From NCBI GenBank assembly GCA_027490995.1, contig JAIXWY010000003.1:124001-188000 (forward strand): a stretch of 64,000 nt of DNA. Reading direction: 5' to 3'. The stretch is from Opitutaceae bacterium. GTDB lineage: Bacteria > Verrucomicrobiota > Verrucomicrobiia > Opitutales > Opitutaceae. The notes beneath the pieces are model-generated. The model had not been told where the DNA came from. It was given only the letters and a program-made list of their open reading frames with translations, and did not search any database. Below are positions 50,733-61,575 of the stretch, piece by piece; positions within the stretch are counted from its first letter, which is position 1; each line of letters opens with the position of its first letter. Made by a program: the position numbers and the translations under genes.

Positions 50733-52046
50733 ATGCAGGCGAACGAACTTCCCCTCGAACATAGCGCCCTGACCGACCGCAGCGTCGCGATGAAGGTGAT
50801 CGGCATCGGTGGTGCCGGCGCCAACTCCGTCGATCGGCTCAAGATGGAGAACTTGGAGCGCCTCGCGCTCACGGTCATCAACACCGACCATCAGGCGCTC
50901 TCCAGCTCGCCGGTGCAGGAAAAGATCCTGATCGGCGCGAGCGTGACCCGCGGCTTGGGCGCGGGCGCGGACCCGGAGCTTGGGCGCGAGGCGGCCGAGA
51001 CCGATCGAGAGAAACTGCAGGCCGCCGTGGCGAACTGCGACCTCGTCTTTCTCGTGGCGGGCATGGGTGGCGGCACCGGTAGCGGGGCCGCGCCGGTCCT
51101 CGCCGAACTCGCTTCGGAGGCCGGAGCGCTGGTGATCGCGTTTGTCACCATGCCGTTCGCCTTCGAGGGCGGCCGCCGCCTGCGTCAGGCAGAGGAGGGA
51201 CTCCAGGCTTTGCGCAAGGTGTGCGATGCGGTCATTCCGCTACCCAACGACGTGCTCCTGCAGGAAGCGGCGGAGAACGAGACGGTCCTCGACTCGTTCG
51301 CCCGCGCCGATGAGTGGATCGGCCGTGGCGTAAAGTCGATCTGGGCAATGCTTCACCGCACGGGTCTGATCAACCTCGACTTCGCCACCCTCCGGCAGGC
51401 CTTCGTCGCCCGCGGCGGCAAGACGTTGTTCGGTCTCGGCTCGGGGCAGGGCGAGTGCGCGGTGCCCGAGGCGATCGAGAGCCTCAAGCTCTGCCCGTTG
51501 CTCGCCACGCCCGAGTTCTCCCGCAAGGCCGAGCGCCTGCTCGTGAACATCACCGGAGGGCCAGACCTCACGCTGCCCAAGGTCAACGAAATCATGACCG
51601 CCGTCACCGAGCAGTTCGGTCGCGACTCCCACGTCATCATGGGCGCAGTCATCGATGAGACCATGTCCGGTCGGGTGGAGGTTTGCGTGCTCGGCACCAC
51701 CGACATCGGCAGCCGCGTCAATACCCGCCGCGTCATCGCGCCGGCACGTCCGCGGCCCGTGGCCTCCCCGTCGCCGGCCACGACCGAGAGCGAGGCGACG
51801 GCGCCAACCGTACCCAGCGAGATGCCGATCACCGCGCCGACCAAGGCCGCCGCCAAGGGCGTCAAGAGCGCGGGCACCCCACAGCTATCCTTGGAGCTTT
51901 CGGCCGTCCCCACCCAGCAGAACGAATTCTCGTTCAACGAGCTCGAGAGCCGCGGCTATTTCGACAAGACGGACCGCAATCTCTTCGAGGGGCAGGACCT
52001 CGACGTGCCTACCTATCTGCGCAAGGGCGTGAAGATCGTGCTCTGA
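50733..52046 (+). CDS. ftsZ: Cell division GTPase FtsZ with altered T7 catalytic loop
   Basis: 437 residues, forms the Z-ring. Tubulin signature GGGTGSG (112-118), VIGIGGAGANSVDRL and the ribose/nucleotide segments are normal. The T7 loop, which completes the GTPase site of the neighbouring subunit, reads NLDFAT (214-219) instead of NxDFAD: the first Asp (D216) is kept but the second catalytic Asp (D212 in E. coli) is Thr219. A Pro/Ala/Thr-rich linker (about 335-395) leads to a C-terminal tail with LDVPTYLRKGVKIVL, matching the FtsA-binding DxPxFLR peptide. Last gene of the dcw cluster. ATG at 50733. Confidence 0.95.
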   Translation: MQANELPLEHSALTDRSVAMKVIGIGGAGANSVDRLKMENLERLALTVINTDHQALSSSPVQEKILIGASVTRGLGAGADPELGREAAETDREKLQAAVANCDLVFLVAGMGGGTGSGAAPVLAELASEAGALVIAFVTMPFAFEGGRRLRQAEEGLQALRKVCDAVIPLPNDVLLQEAAENETVLDSFARADEWIGRGVKSIWAMLHRTGLINLDFATLRQAFVARGGKTLFGLGSGQGECAVPEAIESLKLCPLLATPEFSRKAERLLVNITGGPDLTLPKVNEIMTAVTEQFGRDSHVIMGAVIDETMSGRVEVCVLGTTDIGSRVNTRRVIAPARPRPVASPSPATTESEATAPTVPSEMPITAPTKAAAKGVKSAGTPQLSLELSAVPTQQNEFSFNELESRGYFDKTDRNLFEGQDLDVPTYLRKGVKIVL

Positions 52047-53571
<1,525 letters not shown>

Positions 53572-53604
53572 AGCGGAGGCCACGGCGTGACGTAGTGAAG
53601 CTAC

Positions 53605-54123
53605 ATGTCACCCGAGAATCGCGCGCTGCTCATGCGGGCTAATCGCCTCATGGGCGCCTCCCTCGTCGAGGCCAACCTCGTCAAGATCGACGACCTCGAA
53701 AAGGCCAACGAAAAGCTTTTCGAGATCATCGCCGCGCAGAATGCCCGGCAAAGCACGCTGCTCGGCGTACTGTGCAATCAGATGAAGGTCCTCAACGAGG
53801 ACGATGTAATCGCTTATGTCACTGACAAAGAGCCGGTTGGTCTAATCGATCTCCGCTCGTACGATGTGTCGGAGGACCTGCGCAAGACATTGGATACAGC
53901 GGCGTGTTGGGCGACTTGGACGGTGCCGTTTGATCGGGAGGATGATTTCTACTCGGTGGCGACAGCCTACTACCTGAGCGCGGCGGTGCGGAAGCACTGG
54001 GAGAAGGTCCTCGGTGGCCCGATCATCTGGTACGCGACCACGCTGGAGATGCTGGCGGACTACCTGGAGAAGTGGGACGCAGAGCGAGCGGCCATGCCCA
54101 TGTTGTCACGGTCCGGCTCTTAA
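53605..54123 (+). CDS. Stand-alone GspE-N / MshEN-like domain protein
   Basis: 172 residues, cytosolic, no membrane segment or cysteine motif. MGASLVEANLVKIDDLEKANEKLFE and LLGVLCNQMKVLNEDDVIAYV follow the pattern of the N-terminal domain of type II secretion / type IV pilus ATPases (LGxxLVExGxIxxxxLxxAL ... LGxxLxxxGxIxxxDL). The ATPase domains are missing. The next gene, 27 bases on, is a full GspE/PilB-type ATPase, so this may be an accessory or regulatory partner. Family assignment is by pattern and is moderate. Confidence 0.68.
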   Translation: MSPENRALLMRANRLMGASLVEANLVKIDDLEKANEKLFEIIAAQNARQSTLLGVLCNQMKVLNEDDVIAYVTDKEPVGLIDLRSYDVSEDLRKTLDTAACWATWTVPFDREDDFYSVATAYYLSAAVRKHWEKVLGGPIIWYATTLEMLADYLEKWDAERAAMPMLSRSGS

Positions 54124-54150
54124 TCTGAACCCTCAGCACGGAATTCCCTC

Positions 54151-55854
54151 ATGCCTCTCGGAAAAGTTCAGACCCAAGTGGTGGCCAAGCTCGAAGAGTT
54201 TGGTCGGATCACCTCGGAGCAGCGTCAGGCGCTGGCGGCCCATCCCGACGAGTTGAGCGGCGAAGCGCTCGACAAGCTGCTCCAGGAAAACCATGGCATC
54301 ACGCCGTTCCAATTGCTCGTGGCCCGCGCCCAGGCCCTGGGTCTCGCGCCCTGCAATGTGACTCGTCACCGGGTGTCGGCCACGACGTTCGAACGTATCC
54401 CGCAAGAGTACTGTCAGGAGCACGTCGTGCTGCCGGTCGGGCAGGTCGGCGACTTCCTGCTCGTGGCGTTCGCCAATCCGTTCGAGGTCACCGTCCCGGC
54501 ACGTTTGCAGGAGATGACCGGGAAACGGATCATCCGCCTGCTCGGGCGCGAGAAGGACATCCGGGAGAAGTTTAGCAAGTCGAACGAGCGCGCCGGCTTC
54601 GATGAAGTGGTGCAGCAGATCGGCGCAGAGTTCGGCAAGACGGGCGAGGAGTCCGCCAGCGAGGAGGTCAACGAGGAGTCCGGACCGATCATCCAACTCT
54701 CGAACCGCGTCATCGAGGATGCCTATTACCTCGGTGCGTCCGACATTCATGTCGAGCCGCAGGAAAAGGAAATGGTGGTCCGTTACCGCATCGACGGGGT
54801 CTGCCAGGAAAAGCTACGTCTGCCGGCGCGAGTGGGCCCGGCTCTCGTCGCGCGCCTGAAGATCATGTGTAACCTCGACATCGCGGAGCGCCGCCTGCCG
54901 CAGGATGGCCGCATCGTGTTCAAGCAGTACACCAAGAAGGGAATGGACATCGACCTGCGCGTGTCGACCGCGCCGCTCAATCACGGCGAGGGCGTGGTGA
55001 TGCGTATTCTCGACAAACAAAAGTCGACGTTGCCGATGACCGCGCTCGGTTTCTCCGAGGAGAACTTGGTCCGCTACCGCGAGGTGATTCGCCAGCCGTA
55101 CGGGATGATCTTGCACTGCGGACCGACGGGCTCCGGTAAGTCGATGACGCTCTACTCTGCGCTCAACGAGATCAATTCGCCGGAACTGGTGATCCGCACC
55201 GCCGAGGATCCGATCGAGTACACGCTCAATGGCATCAACCAAATGCAGATGCACCGGCAGATCGGCCTCACGTTCGCCGCCGCGCTGCGTTCCTTCCTGC
55301 GCCAGGATCCCGACATCATTCTCGTCGGTGAGATCCGCGATAAGGAGACGGCGAACATCGCGGTCGAGGCCGCGCTCACGGGTCACTTGCTGATCTCTAC
55401 GCTGCACACCAACGATGCGCCTTCGACGGTGGCGCGGCTCACCGACATGGGGGTCGAGCCGTTCATGATTTCATCGTCGTTGCTCTGCGTCTGCGCCCAG
55501 CGTCTGATGCGCCGGGTCTGCAAGAGCTGCCGCTACCAAGCGGAGCCGCACGCGCGGGAGAAGGAAATCCTCGAGAAGGGCCTGGGCTGGAGCGGTCCGA
55601 TCTACAAGGCCAACCCGCGGGGCTGCCCGAAGTGCGGCAACTCGGGCTACAAGGGACGCGTGGGCATCCACGAGCTCATGATCACCAACGACGAATTGGT
55701 CGATGCGATCAACAAGGGGATGGAGGCCGCGGAGCTGAAGCGCATCGCGATGCGTGGGGGCATGAAGACGCTGCACCAGGACTCGTTGCTGAAGGTCCGC
55801 GAGGGAATCACCACGCTGGAGGAGGCGGTGGCAACGGTGCCGATCGACTTGTAG
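54151..55854 (+). CDS. GspE/PulE/PilB-type secretion ATPase
   Basis: 567 residues, hexameric traffic ATPase powering type II secretion or type IV pilus extension. GspE-N domain (about 1-140), then ASDIHVEP (196-203), Walker A GPTGSGKS (324-331), the Asp box with RTAEDPIEY, Walker B region [19 protein letters not shown] and the His box [14 protein letters not shown]. The zinc-binding C-terminal element is present as CKSC (about 479-482) and CPKC. PilB and GspE cannot be separated on sequence, and no pilin or secretin gene is nearby. ATG at 54151. Confidence 0.93.
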   Translation: MPLGKVQTQVVAKLEEFGRITSEQRQALAAHPDELSGEALDKLLQENHGITPFQLLVARAQALGLAPCNVTRHRVSATTFERIPQEYCQEHVVLPVGQVGDFLLVAFANPFEVTVPARLQEMTGKRIIRLLGREKDIREKFSKSNERAGFDEVVQQIGAEFGKTGEESASEEVNEESGPIIQLSNRVIEDAYYLGASDIHVEPQEKEMVVRYRIDGVCQEKLRLPARVGPALVARLKIMCNLDIAERRLPQDGRIVFKQYTKKGMDIDLRVSTAPLNHGEGVVMRILDKQKSTLPMTALGFSEENLVRYREVIRQPYGMILHCGPTGSGKSMTLYSALNEINSPELVIRTAEDPIEYTLNGINQMQMHRQIGLTFAAALRSFLRQDPDIILVGEIRDKETANIAVEAALTGHLLISTLHTNDAPSTVARLTDMGVEPFMISSSLLCVCAQRLMRRVCKSCRYQAEPHAREKEILEKGLGWSGPIYKANPRGCPKCGNSGYKGRVGIHELMITNDELVDAINKGMEAAELKRIAMRGGMKTLHQDSLLKVREGITTLEEAVATVPIDL

Positions 55855-55979
55855 GCGGAGAAACCACGCGGGCGCAGGACTGACCCGGGGGGAGCGGGTT
55901 GCGCGTCCCCGAGTTGGGACAGGGCTGCTCTTTTTGGGTTTCATCGGTGCGCGGGGCCCCTAGCGTGGGGGCTCTTCCC

Positions 55980-56543
55980 ATGCCGATTTTTTCGTTCGCC
56001 GTTTCCGCCCGGTCTGCCGTTCGTGCTGCCGTCACCTCCGCCGCCGTCGCGGCCTTGGTTCTCGCCACTTCCGGTTGTGGCGCCGGAGACCGGGAGCCGG
56101 GCGCGCCCCGGACGGTGGACAAGCGAGTGGCGGCCGAGGCCGAGGGACACGCCAGCGAGGCCGCCTTCGCCGCCCAGATCCGGGACTACCCGCGCGCCGA
56201 GGCTTCGATGAAGAAGGCCATCGCGTTGCGCGATGATGTGCCCGAGTGGTGGTTCAGCATTGGCTTGGTCCACAACCGTCTCGGCAAGAAGGACGAGGCT
56301 CGCACCGCTTATCGGCGGGCGCTGGCTCTGCACGAGGACCGCTACGATGAAACGGCGGCGACGTCGGAGGTCATCTCCCAAGTCTACGTCCTCCTTGTCC
56401 TCAATCGCGAATCCGATGCCCGCAAGCTGCTGGAAAAGGCTTCGCGCAAGCACCCCGGGGATGCTCGTCTCGAGGAATTCGGCCGCTCTCAGGGGATCGA
56501 CCGCCTGCTCGCTGACCCCGAGGTCCGCGCGAACCAGCTTTAA
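55980..56543 (+). CDS. TPR-containing lipoprotein
   Basis: 187 residues. N-terminal signal with lipobox LATSGC (Cys about 35) followed by GAGDREPG, so an exported lipoprotein. About two tetratricopeptide-type helical pairs follow: AAFAAQIRDYPRAEASMKKA, then VPEWWFSIGLVHNRLGKKDE and YVLLVLNRESDARKLLEKA. Likely a periplasmic scaffold for protein-protein contacts. The ATG at 55980 starts the signal peptide; the frame extends 27 codons upstream but without a plausible signal. Encoded 125 bases after the traffic ATPase; a functional link is possible but unproven. Confidence 0.8.
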   Translation: MPIFSFAVSARSAVRAAVTSAAVAALVLATSGCGAGDREPGAPRTVDKRVAAEAEGHASEAAFAAQIRDYPRAEASMKKAIALRDDVPEWWFSIGLVHNRLGKKDEARTAYRRALALHEDRYDETAATSEVISQVYVLLVLNRESDARKLLEKASRKHPGDARLEEFGRSQGIDRLLADPEVRANQL

Positions 56544-56640
56544 GGCTTCGACCATGGCGGCACCCTACCGCATGCTCCCTCGGCGTTGCCGTCCGATTTG
56601 ATCCTGCTGCGCGGTCCGCTCCTCCCCTTGCCGGCATGCC

Positions 56641-57279
56641 ATGACGAGTCCGTTCGCTGAGTTCACCACGCTCGCCGTCTTGCACGCCCTCGCGGTGATC
56701 AGTCCCGGGCCCGATTTCGCGATCGTGCTCCGCCAGAGCGTGGTCCACGGCCGACGGGTCGCCCTCGCCACCAGTGCGGGAATCGGCAGCGGGATTGTGG
56801 TGCACGTGTTGTACAGCGTCCTCGGACTGGGCCTCCTACTGCGGACGTCGCCGCGCGTTCTCGAGGTAATCCAACTGGTCGGTGCCGCCTACCTCCTGTG
56901 GCTCGGCGTGCAGTCGCTCCGCGCTCGCCCGCGCTCCGACGTCGCGTCCGAGGCGAGTCCCATCGCCGACGCGGCCGGGGGCGGCGTCCGCCGCGCGTTC
57001 GTGACGGGGTTCATCACAAATGCGACGAACGTGAAGGCCACGTGGTTTTTTCTTTCGGTGTTCACCGTCGTGGTGAATCCACAGACGCCGCGTTGGTTGC
57101 AGGGAGCCTACGGGGCATGGATGGCTGTGGCGACCACGCTATGGTTCTCGCTCGTTTCCTTCGGGTTCAGTCAACCTGCCGTGCGCCGGGCGTTTCTCCG
57201 GCGCGGTCATTGGTTTGACCGGGCCATGGGCGTGATCCTGATCGCCCTTGCCCTCCGGTTGGCGCTGAGCCGCGGGTAG
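56641..57279 (+). CDS. LysE/RhtB family amino-acid exporter
   Basis: 212 residues with six hydrophobic helices. Family motif SPGPDFAIVLRQSVVHGRR near the N-terminus, with GIGSGIVVHVLYSVLGLG, then LWLGVQSLRAR and TGFITNATNVKATWFFLSVF. RhtB/LysE members export amino acids such as threonine, homoserine or leucine; the substrate is unspecified here. ATG at 56641, after a C/T-rich leader. Convergent with the large glycosyltransferase gene; the 76-base gap contains a small CGGTC/GACCG hairpin at 57294-57306. Confidence 0.88.
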   Translation: MTSPFAEFTTLAVLHALAVISPGPDFAIVLRQSVVHGRRVALATSAGIGSGIVVHVLYSVLGLGLLLRTSPRVLEVIQLVGAAYLLWLGVQSLRARPRSDVASEASPIADAAGGGVRRAFVTGFITNATNVKATWFFLSVFTVVVNPQTPRWLQGAYGAWMAVATTLWFSLVSFGFSQPAVRRAFLRRGHWFDRAMGVILIALALRLALSRG

Positions 57280-57355
57280 GTGCGAACGTTGACCGGTCGA
57301 GGACCGTCCGGTTGGCCCGCGATGCACTGCAGCGCTTCAGCGCGGCGAGGGCCGA

Positions 57356-60300
57356 CTACGGCGACCACACCCGCGGCGGCGCGGCGAGGCTGTAGTCGGT
57401 GAGCTCCAGGGAAAGGTTCGGATTGTAGGCTGGATCGTGGGCGATCACGTCCTTCCAGCGGGCAAGCATGATCTCGACCTCGCGGCGGAAGCGCTCGTGC
57501 TTCTCCGGAGTATCCTCCGCACCGCGGCTGGCGCTCTCGTGATGGTAGAGCTCAGCGAACGGCGTCCAGAGGTTACGTAGGCCCGTGGCACGCACGCGGA
57601 GGCAGAAATCAATGTCGTTGAAGGCCACCGCGAGCGACTCGTCGAGGCCGCCGACTTTCTCGAAGACGTCGCGCCGCACCACGAGGCACGCAGCGGTCAC
57701 GGCCGAGAAGTTCTGCGTCAATCGCGCCCGATTGCAGCGTCCGTCCGTGCCCCGCGGGAAATCGCGGAACAGGTGCCCGGCGACCCCACCCATACCGATG
57801 GCTACGCCGGCATGTTGGATCGTGTCGTTGGGATAGTAGAGGAGCGCACCGACGCAGCCGATCTCGGGCCGCACCGCTTGGCTCACCATCTCGTCGAGCC
57901 ACTCGCCGTGAATGATCTCCAAATCGTTGTTGAGGAGCGCGACGATGCTGCCGCGGGCGTGGCGGATGCCGTGGTTGTTGATCGCGGAGTAGTTGAACGG
58001 GGCGTCGTAGCGGAGCACGGCGATCCGGTCGGACTCGATTTGACGGAAGTAGTCCAGCGTAGCCGGCTCGTCCGAGCCGTTGTCGATGACAAGGATCTCG
58101 TAGTTCGGGTAGAGGGTCTTGGCGACGAGCGTGTCGATGCAGCGGGAGATCAGGTGGTGTCCGTTGCGGGTCGGGATGATGATCGAGACCAGTGGTGCCG
58201 GTTCCGGCCGAGGGCGGCGTGCGCGCCAGTGGTCGCCAGGGACTGGGATCAGCTCGACCGACTCGCCGAGGCGTTGGAAATGATCGGTCAGGGCACGCTT
58301 CGCGGCCTCCACCGGGTAGTTCTTCTCGCTCAGCATGAGCGCAGTGGAGCCGAGGATGGCGCGCCAGTGATAGAGCACCTTGGGGATGTGCCGAATGCGC
58401 TCGGGCGACGACCGCTCGATGACGCGGAGCGCAAGGTCCCAGTCCTGGCTGCCCTCATAGCCGGGCCGGAAACCGTCGACTGCGCGGAGCAACGACGTGC
58501 GATAGACCGAGAGGTGGGAAAGGTAATTCTGGCTCTTGAAGAGATCCGGCAGGTAGTCCGGCTTGAAGTATGGTTCGTGGCGACGGCCCTCCTCGTCGAT
58601 CTTGTCCTCGTCCGAGTACACGAGGTCTGTGTCCGGGTGGACATCGAGGAGCGAGGCGACCTCGTACAGCGCGTGGGGCGCGAGCTCGTCGTCGTGATCC
58701 AGCAAGGCGGTGAACTCGCCGGTGGCGAGCCCGAGGGCGGAGTTCGACGCGTGGGAGATGTGGCCGTTTCGCTCGCGGAACACGGCCTTGATCCGCGGAT
58801 CTTGGCGCATGAACTCCTCCAAGAGGGGACGGACATGGGGCGCGGGCGACGCGTCGTCGGCAAGGCACAGCTCCCAGTGCGGGTAGACCTGGTGGCGCAC
58901 GCTGTCGACGGCGCGGCGAAGCCAGCGTTCGTCGTCCGCGGAACGGTGATAGACGGGAACGAGGATTGAAATCAACGGCCGCTGTCTGAGCTGCGGGACC
59001 CGCGCGGCGAGGGCGGCGAGAGACTCGGGAGTGGGCCGATCGTAGGCGTCCACCCAGCGCTCATAGCTGGTCAGCTCCGGTGCCGCGAGGTGAGCTCCCA
59101 CGCGGACCGGTGAGCGAAAAAAAGGGTGCCAGATCCCGTGGGCATCGGCCACCTCCAGCACGATCTCGGAGTCGGCCTCCTCGAGTGCCACCTCGATTTT
59201 GAACCCGCTGTACTCGGCCTGCGGGGTGTCGCGCAGGGCGGCGAGGACGTCCATGCGTTTCAGGCCGTACACTCCGGAGTAGGTGCGGGCGCCGACGCGG
59301 GCTTGGATCTTCTTCAGGGAGAGGGTTGACCGGGAAAGGCACCAGCCGCGTACGACCACCTTGGCACCCGCAAAGGACCACGTCTGCGGGTAGTCGATGC
59401 TGTAGACGAAGGAGTTCGACACATCGGCGAAGTCATCCGGGCGAAACTCGAGGGTCGAGGCGCGCAGCGCGGGTTTGGCTCCGGCCGTCGATGTCGATCG
59501 TCGACGCAAGGGGTCGATGAGCCAGCGGCGCAGCGCGCGGAGCGGCGCGGTGATCTGCCATGAGAGGGAAGCCTGCATCGCATGGACCTTGCGCTCGCGG
59601 GCATCGAGGGCCTCCTCGCGATCGCGCAGGAGCTGGCGCAAGTGTTCGGACTCGGCTCGCGCGCGTTCACCGAGGGCGAGGGCGCTGGCTCGGGTATGGG
59701 CCAACTGGTAGGTAGCCTGGGCGAGGGAGGTATCCCGGCTGGCGATCCGACCGGCAAGCTCCGCGGCCATCCGTTCCCCGTCCGCGATCCGGCTCGCGAG
59801 CTCAGCCGCCATCCGCTCACCGTCGATGATCCGCTGGCGGGCCTCATCGAGAATCATCTCCTGTTCGGCGTGGCGGGCGCGGAGTTCCTCGATGAGCGCC
59901 TGGTTGCGCTCGTGCTGGATCAGCTCGCGTTCGTATGCCGCGGTTTGGCGGCGGGTGGACTTAAGGAGCACCTCCGCCTGATCGAGCCGGGCGCTCAGGC
60001 GGTGCACGTCCGCCTTCAGGGCGTTCGCGACCGTCTCGAGATTGTTCGCGTGGTTCTGCGTCGCAATGCGGGTCTCGTTGATGTTCTTCGCGTGCTGATC
60101 GGTGAGCTGCCACGCGCGCTGCCACTTGTCCCTCTCTTCCTCAAGGACGCGCCGCAGATCCGCCGTCGCGGCCTCGTGCCGGGCGTTCATCCACTCCAGA
60201 TCGTGGATCAGCCGCGCGAGGTCATCGGCGGACGCGATGATCTCTGACCAGCCTTCACCCCGGCTCTCCGGCCGGGATCCGAGCAGCGCGTGGAGACGCC

Positions 60301-61516
60301 GGGCCGCGAGGGAAACATCGGCGCCGGGTGCTGCGCCCTGCCACAGCGATGGCACGGGTCGAGCGAGTGTCTCCGCATAGAATGCTTCGAGGTCCCGGCC
60401 AAGGGTAGAAAGGTCAAAGTGCTTCCGGGCAAAGGCAAAGCCGCCGGCTCCGAGCCGGCTGGCGAGCGCCGCATCAGAGAAGAGGCGAATGCACGCCTCC
60501 GCGATCGCCGGCGCGTCTGCCAAGGGAAGGATGAGAGCGTTGACTCCGTCCTCAAGGAGTAGCCCGAGGTTGCTTGCCACCGTGACCACCGGTCTTCCGC
60601 TGGCGAGGAACTCGGGAAGCTTGGACGGGAGACGGTAGTCGTTGAAGGCGCCTGGCGCGCCGGGCTGCACCAGCACGTCGGCCATGGTCAGCAGTCCCGG
60701 CAGGCGGTTCTTCTCGATGAAACCGAGGTCGATCGTCCACTGGGCCCAGTCAGCGGGAAGCGAAGCGATGAAATCCGGGCTGCTGAATCCGGTGCGCACG
60801 AGGCGGGTCGGCCAGCCCGCCGCGTTCAGGCGCTGCACGGCGAGGAAAAGCTCACGGATCTCGGCCTCGTTGGCGAAGGTGTTGCTGCCCGTGTAGACGA
60901 TCACTCGCTCGTCCGGCCGGATCATCAGGTGCTCGCGGAGTCCGGCGTGGCTCGCGCCGGGATGGTATTGCGAGAGATCCACCCCGGGCGGGAGCGAGAG
61001 TACCGGGATTCCCTGCGGCACGAACTCACGCAGCGTTCCCACGATCACCGTCACGCCGTCCGCGAGGCGCAGGAGGTTACGGTGCCGCACGGGGTGGCAG
61101 AGCGCATCCGGGAGCGGCTTGGGATAGTCCAGCTGCGACTCCTCGCGCAGCAGGTCGAGATCACGCCCCATGTACGACTCCAAGAGGTGCTCCTCGTTGT
61201 CCTCGAGATGGATGATGACGCGGGATTGGGCGAGGCGCCGATACCCGATGAGGAAGCGCCGCACGCCTTCCCGCGGGGTCCACGCGTGGACGATGTCCGC
61301 CGGTCGGCCATTCTGAAAAAGCGCGGGATTCTTTAGCAGCTGCTCGTAGGACGCGGCCCGGAACTGCGGATTCGGAATGGCATTTAGCGAGTCGAGATTG
61401 CCTGGCACTGCCACCACGCAGTCATGGCCCGCCGCACGCAGGATCGCGGCGAAGCCGGCGATGTGATTGAGGCTGTTCGTGGTGAAGTCGCCGTAGTTGA
61501 CGAAGAGCAGATTCAC
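57356..61516 (-). CDS. Giant multidomain glycosyltransferase: GT4 - coiled coil - beta domain - GT2 - GT2
   Basis: 1386 residues. Residues 1-390 form a GT4/GT-B transferase (GSNTFANEAEIRELFL; ADVLVQPGAPGAFNDYRLPSKLPEFLASGRPVVT). Residues about 430-650 are a long coiled coil with an internal repeat of GERMAAELA (566-574 and 580-588). The SLSWQITAPLR motif (650-660) often sits before transferase domains in such proteins. About 690-805 is a beta-rich module (SFVYSIDYPQTWSFAGA). A first GT2 domain (848-1060) has DHDDE (940-944); a second (1109-1340) has LLNNDLE (1195-1200). No transmembrane helices. Probably acts in O-antigen, capsule or surface-glycan assembly, perhaps measuring chain length through the coiled coil; that role is inference. 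GTG start. Confidence 0.88.
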   Translation of the reverse strand: MNLLFVNYGDFTTNSLNHIAGFAAILRAAGHDCVVAVPGNLDSLNAIPNPQFRAASYEQLLKNPALFQNGRPADIVHAWTPREGVRRFLIGYRRLAQSRVIIHLEDNEEHLLESYMGRDLDLLREESQLDYPKPLPDALCHPVRHRNLLRLADGVTVIVGTLREFVPQGIPVLSLPPGVDLSQYHPGASHAGLREHLMIRPDERVIVYTGSNTFANEAEIRELFLAVQRLNAAGWPTRLVRTGFSSPDFIASLPADWAQWTIDLGFIEKNRLPGLLTMADVLVQPGAPGAFNDYRLPSKLPEFLASGRPVVTVASNLGLLLEDGVNALILPLADAPAIAEACIRLFSDAALASRLGAGGFAFARKHFDLSTLGRDLEAFYAETLARPVPSLWQGAAPGADVSLAARRLHALLGSRPESRGEGWSEIIASADDLARLIHDLEWMNARHEAATADLRRVLEEERDKWQRAWQLTDQHAKNINETRIATQNHANNLETVANALKADVHRLSARLDQAEVLLKSTRRQTAAYERELIQHERNQALIEELRARHAEQEMILDEARQRIIDGERMAAELASRIADGERMAAELAGRIASRDTSLAQATYQLAHTRASALALGERARAESEHLRQLLRDREEALDARERKVHAMQASLSWQITAPLRALRRWLIDPLRRRSTSTAGAKPALRASTLEFRPDDFADVSNSFVYSIDYPQTWSFAGAKVVVRGWCLSRSTLSLKKIQARVGARTYSGVYGLKRMDVLAALRDTPQAEYSGFKIEVALEEADSEIVLEVADAHGIWHPFFRSPVRVGAHLAAPELTSYERWVDAYDRPTPESLAALAARVPQLRQRPLISILVPVYHRSADDERWLRRAVDSVRHQVYPHWELCLADDASPAPHVRPLLEEFMRQDPRIKAVFRERNGHISHASNSALGLATGEFTALLDHDDELAPHALYEVASLLDVHPDTDLVYSDEDKIDEEGRRHEPYFKPDYLPDLFKSQNYLSHLSVYRTSLLRAVDGFRPGYEGSQDWDLALRVIERSSPERIRHIPKVLYHWRAILGSTALMLSEKNYPVEAAKRALTDHFQRLGESVELIPVPGDHWRARRPRPEPAPLVSIIIPTRNGHHLISRCIDTLVAKTLYPNYEILVIDNGSDEPATLDYFRQIESDRIAVLRYDAPFNYSAINNHGIRHARGSIVALLNNDLEIIHGEWLDEMVSQAVRPEIGCVGALLYYPNDTIQHAGVAIGMGGVAGHLFRDFPRGTDGRCNRARLTQNFSAVTAACLVVRRDVFEKVGGLDESLAVAFNDIDFCLRVRATGLRNLWTPFAELYHHESASRGAEDTPEKHERFRREVEIMLARWKDVIAHDPAYNPNLSLELTDYSLAAPPRVWSP

Positions 61517-61575
61517 GGGAAAGGAGGGAAGGGGTCAGGAAACTCGGGTAAGACCAAGCGCGGAGTCGCGGCCGG

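Noticed and set aside
55899-55979. N-terminal extension of the TPR lipoprotein from an upstream ATG
   Set aside because: The extension would place the signal peptide internally; the start at 55980 gives a proper lipoprotein signal.
57294-57306. CGGTC/GACCG hairpin between the LysE-like and glycosyltransferase genes as a terminator
   Set aside because: Only a 5-bp stem with no T-tract; stems of this size are frequent by chance in such GC-rich DNA.
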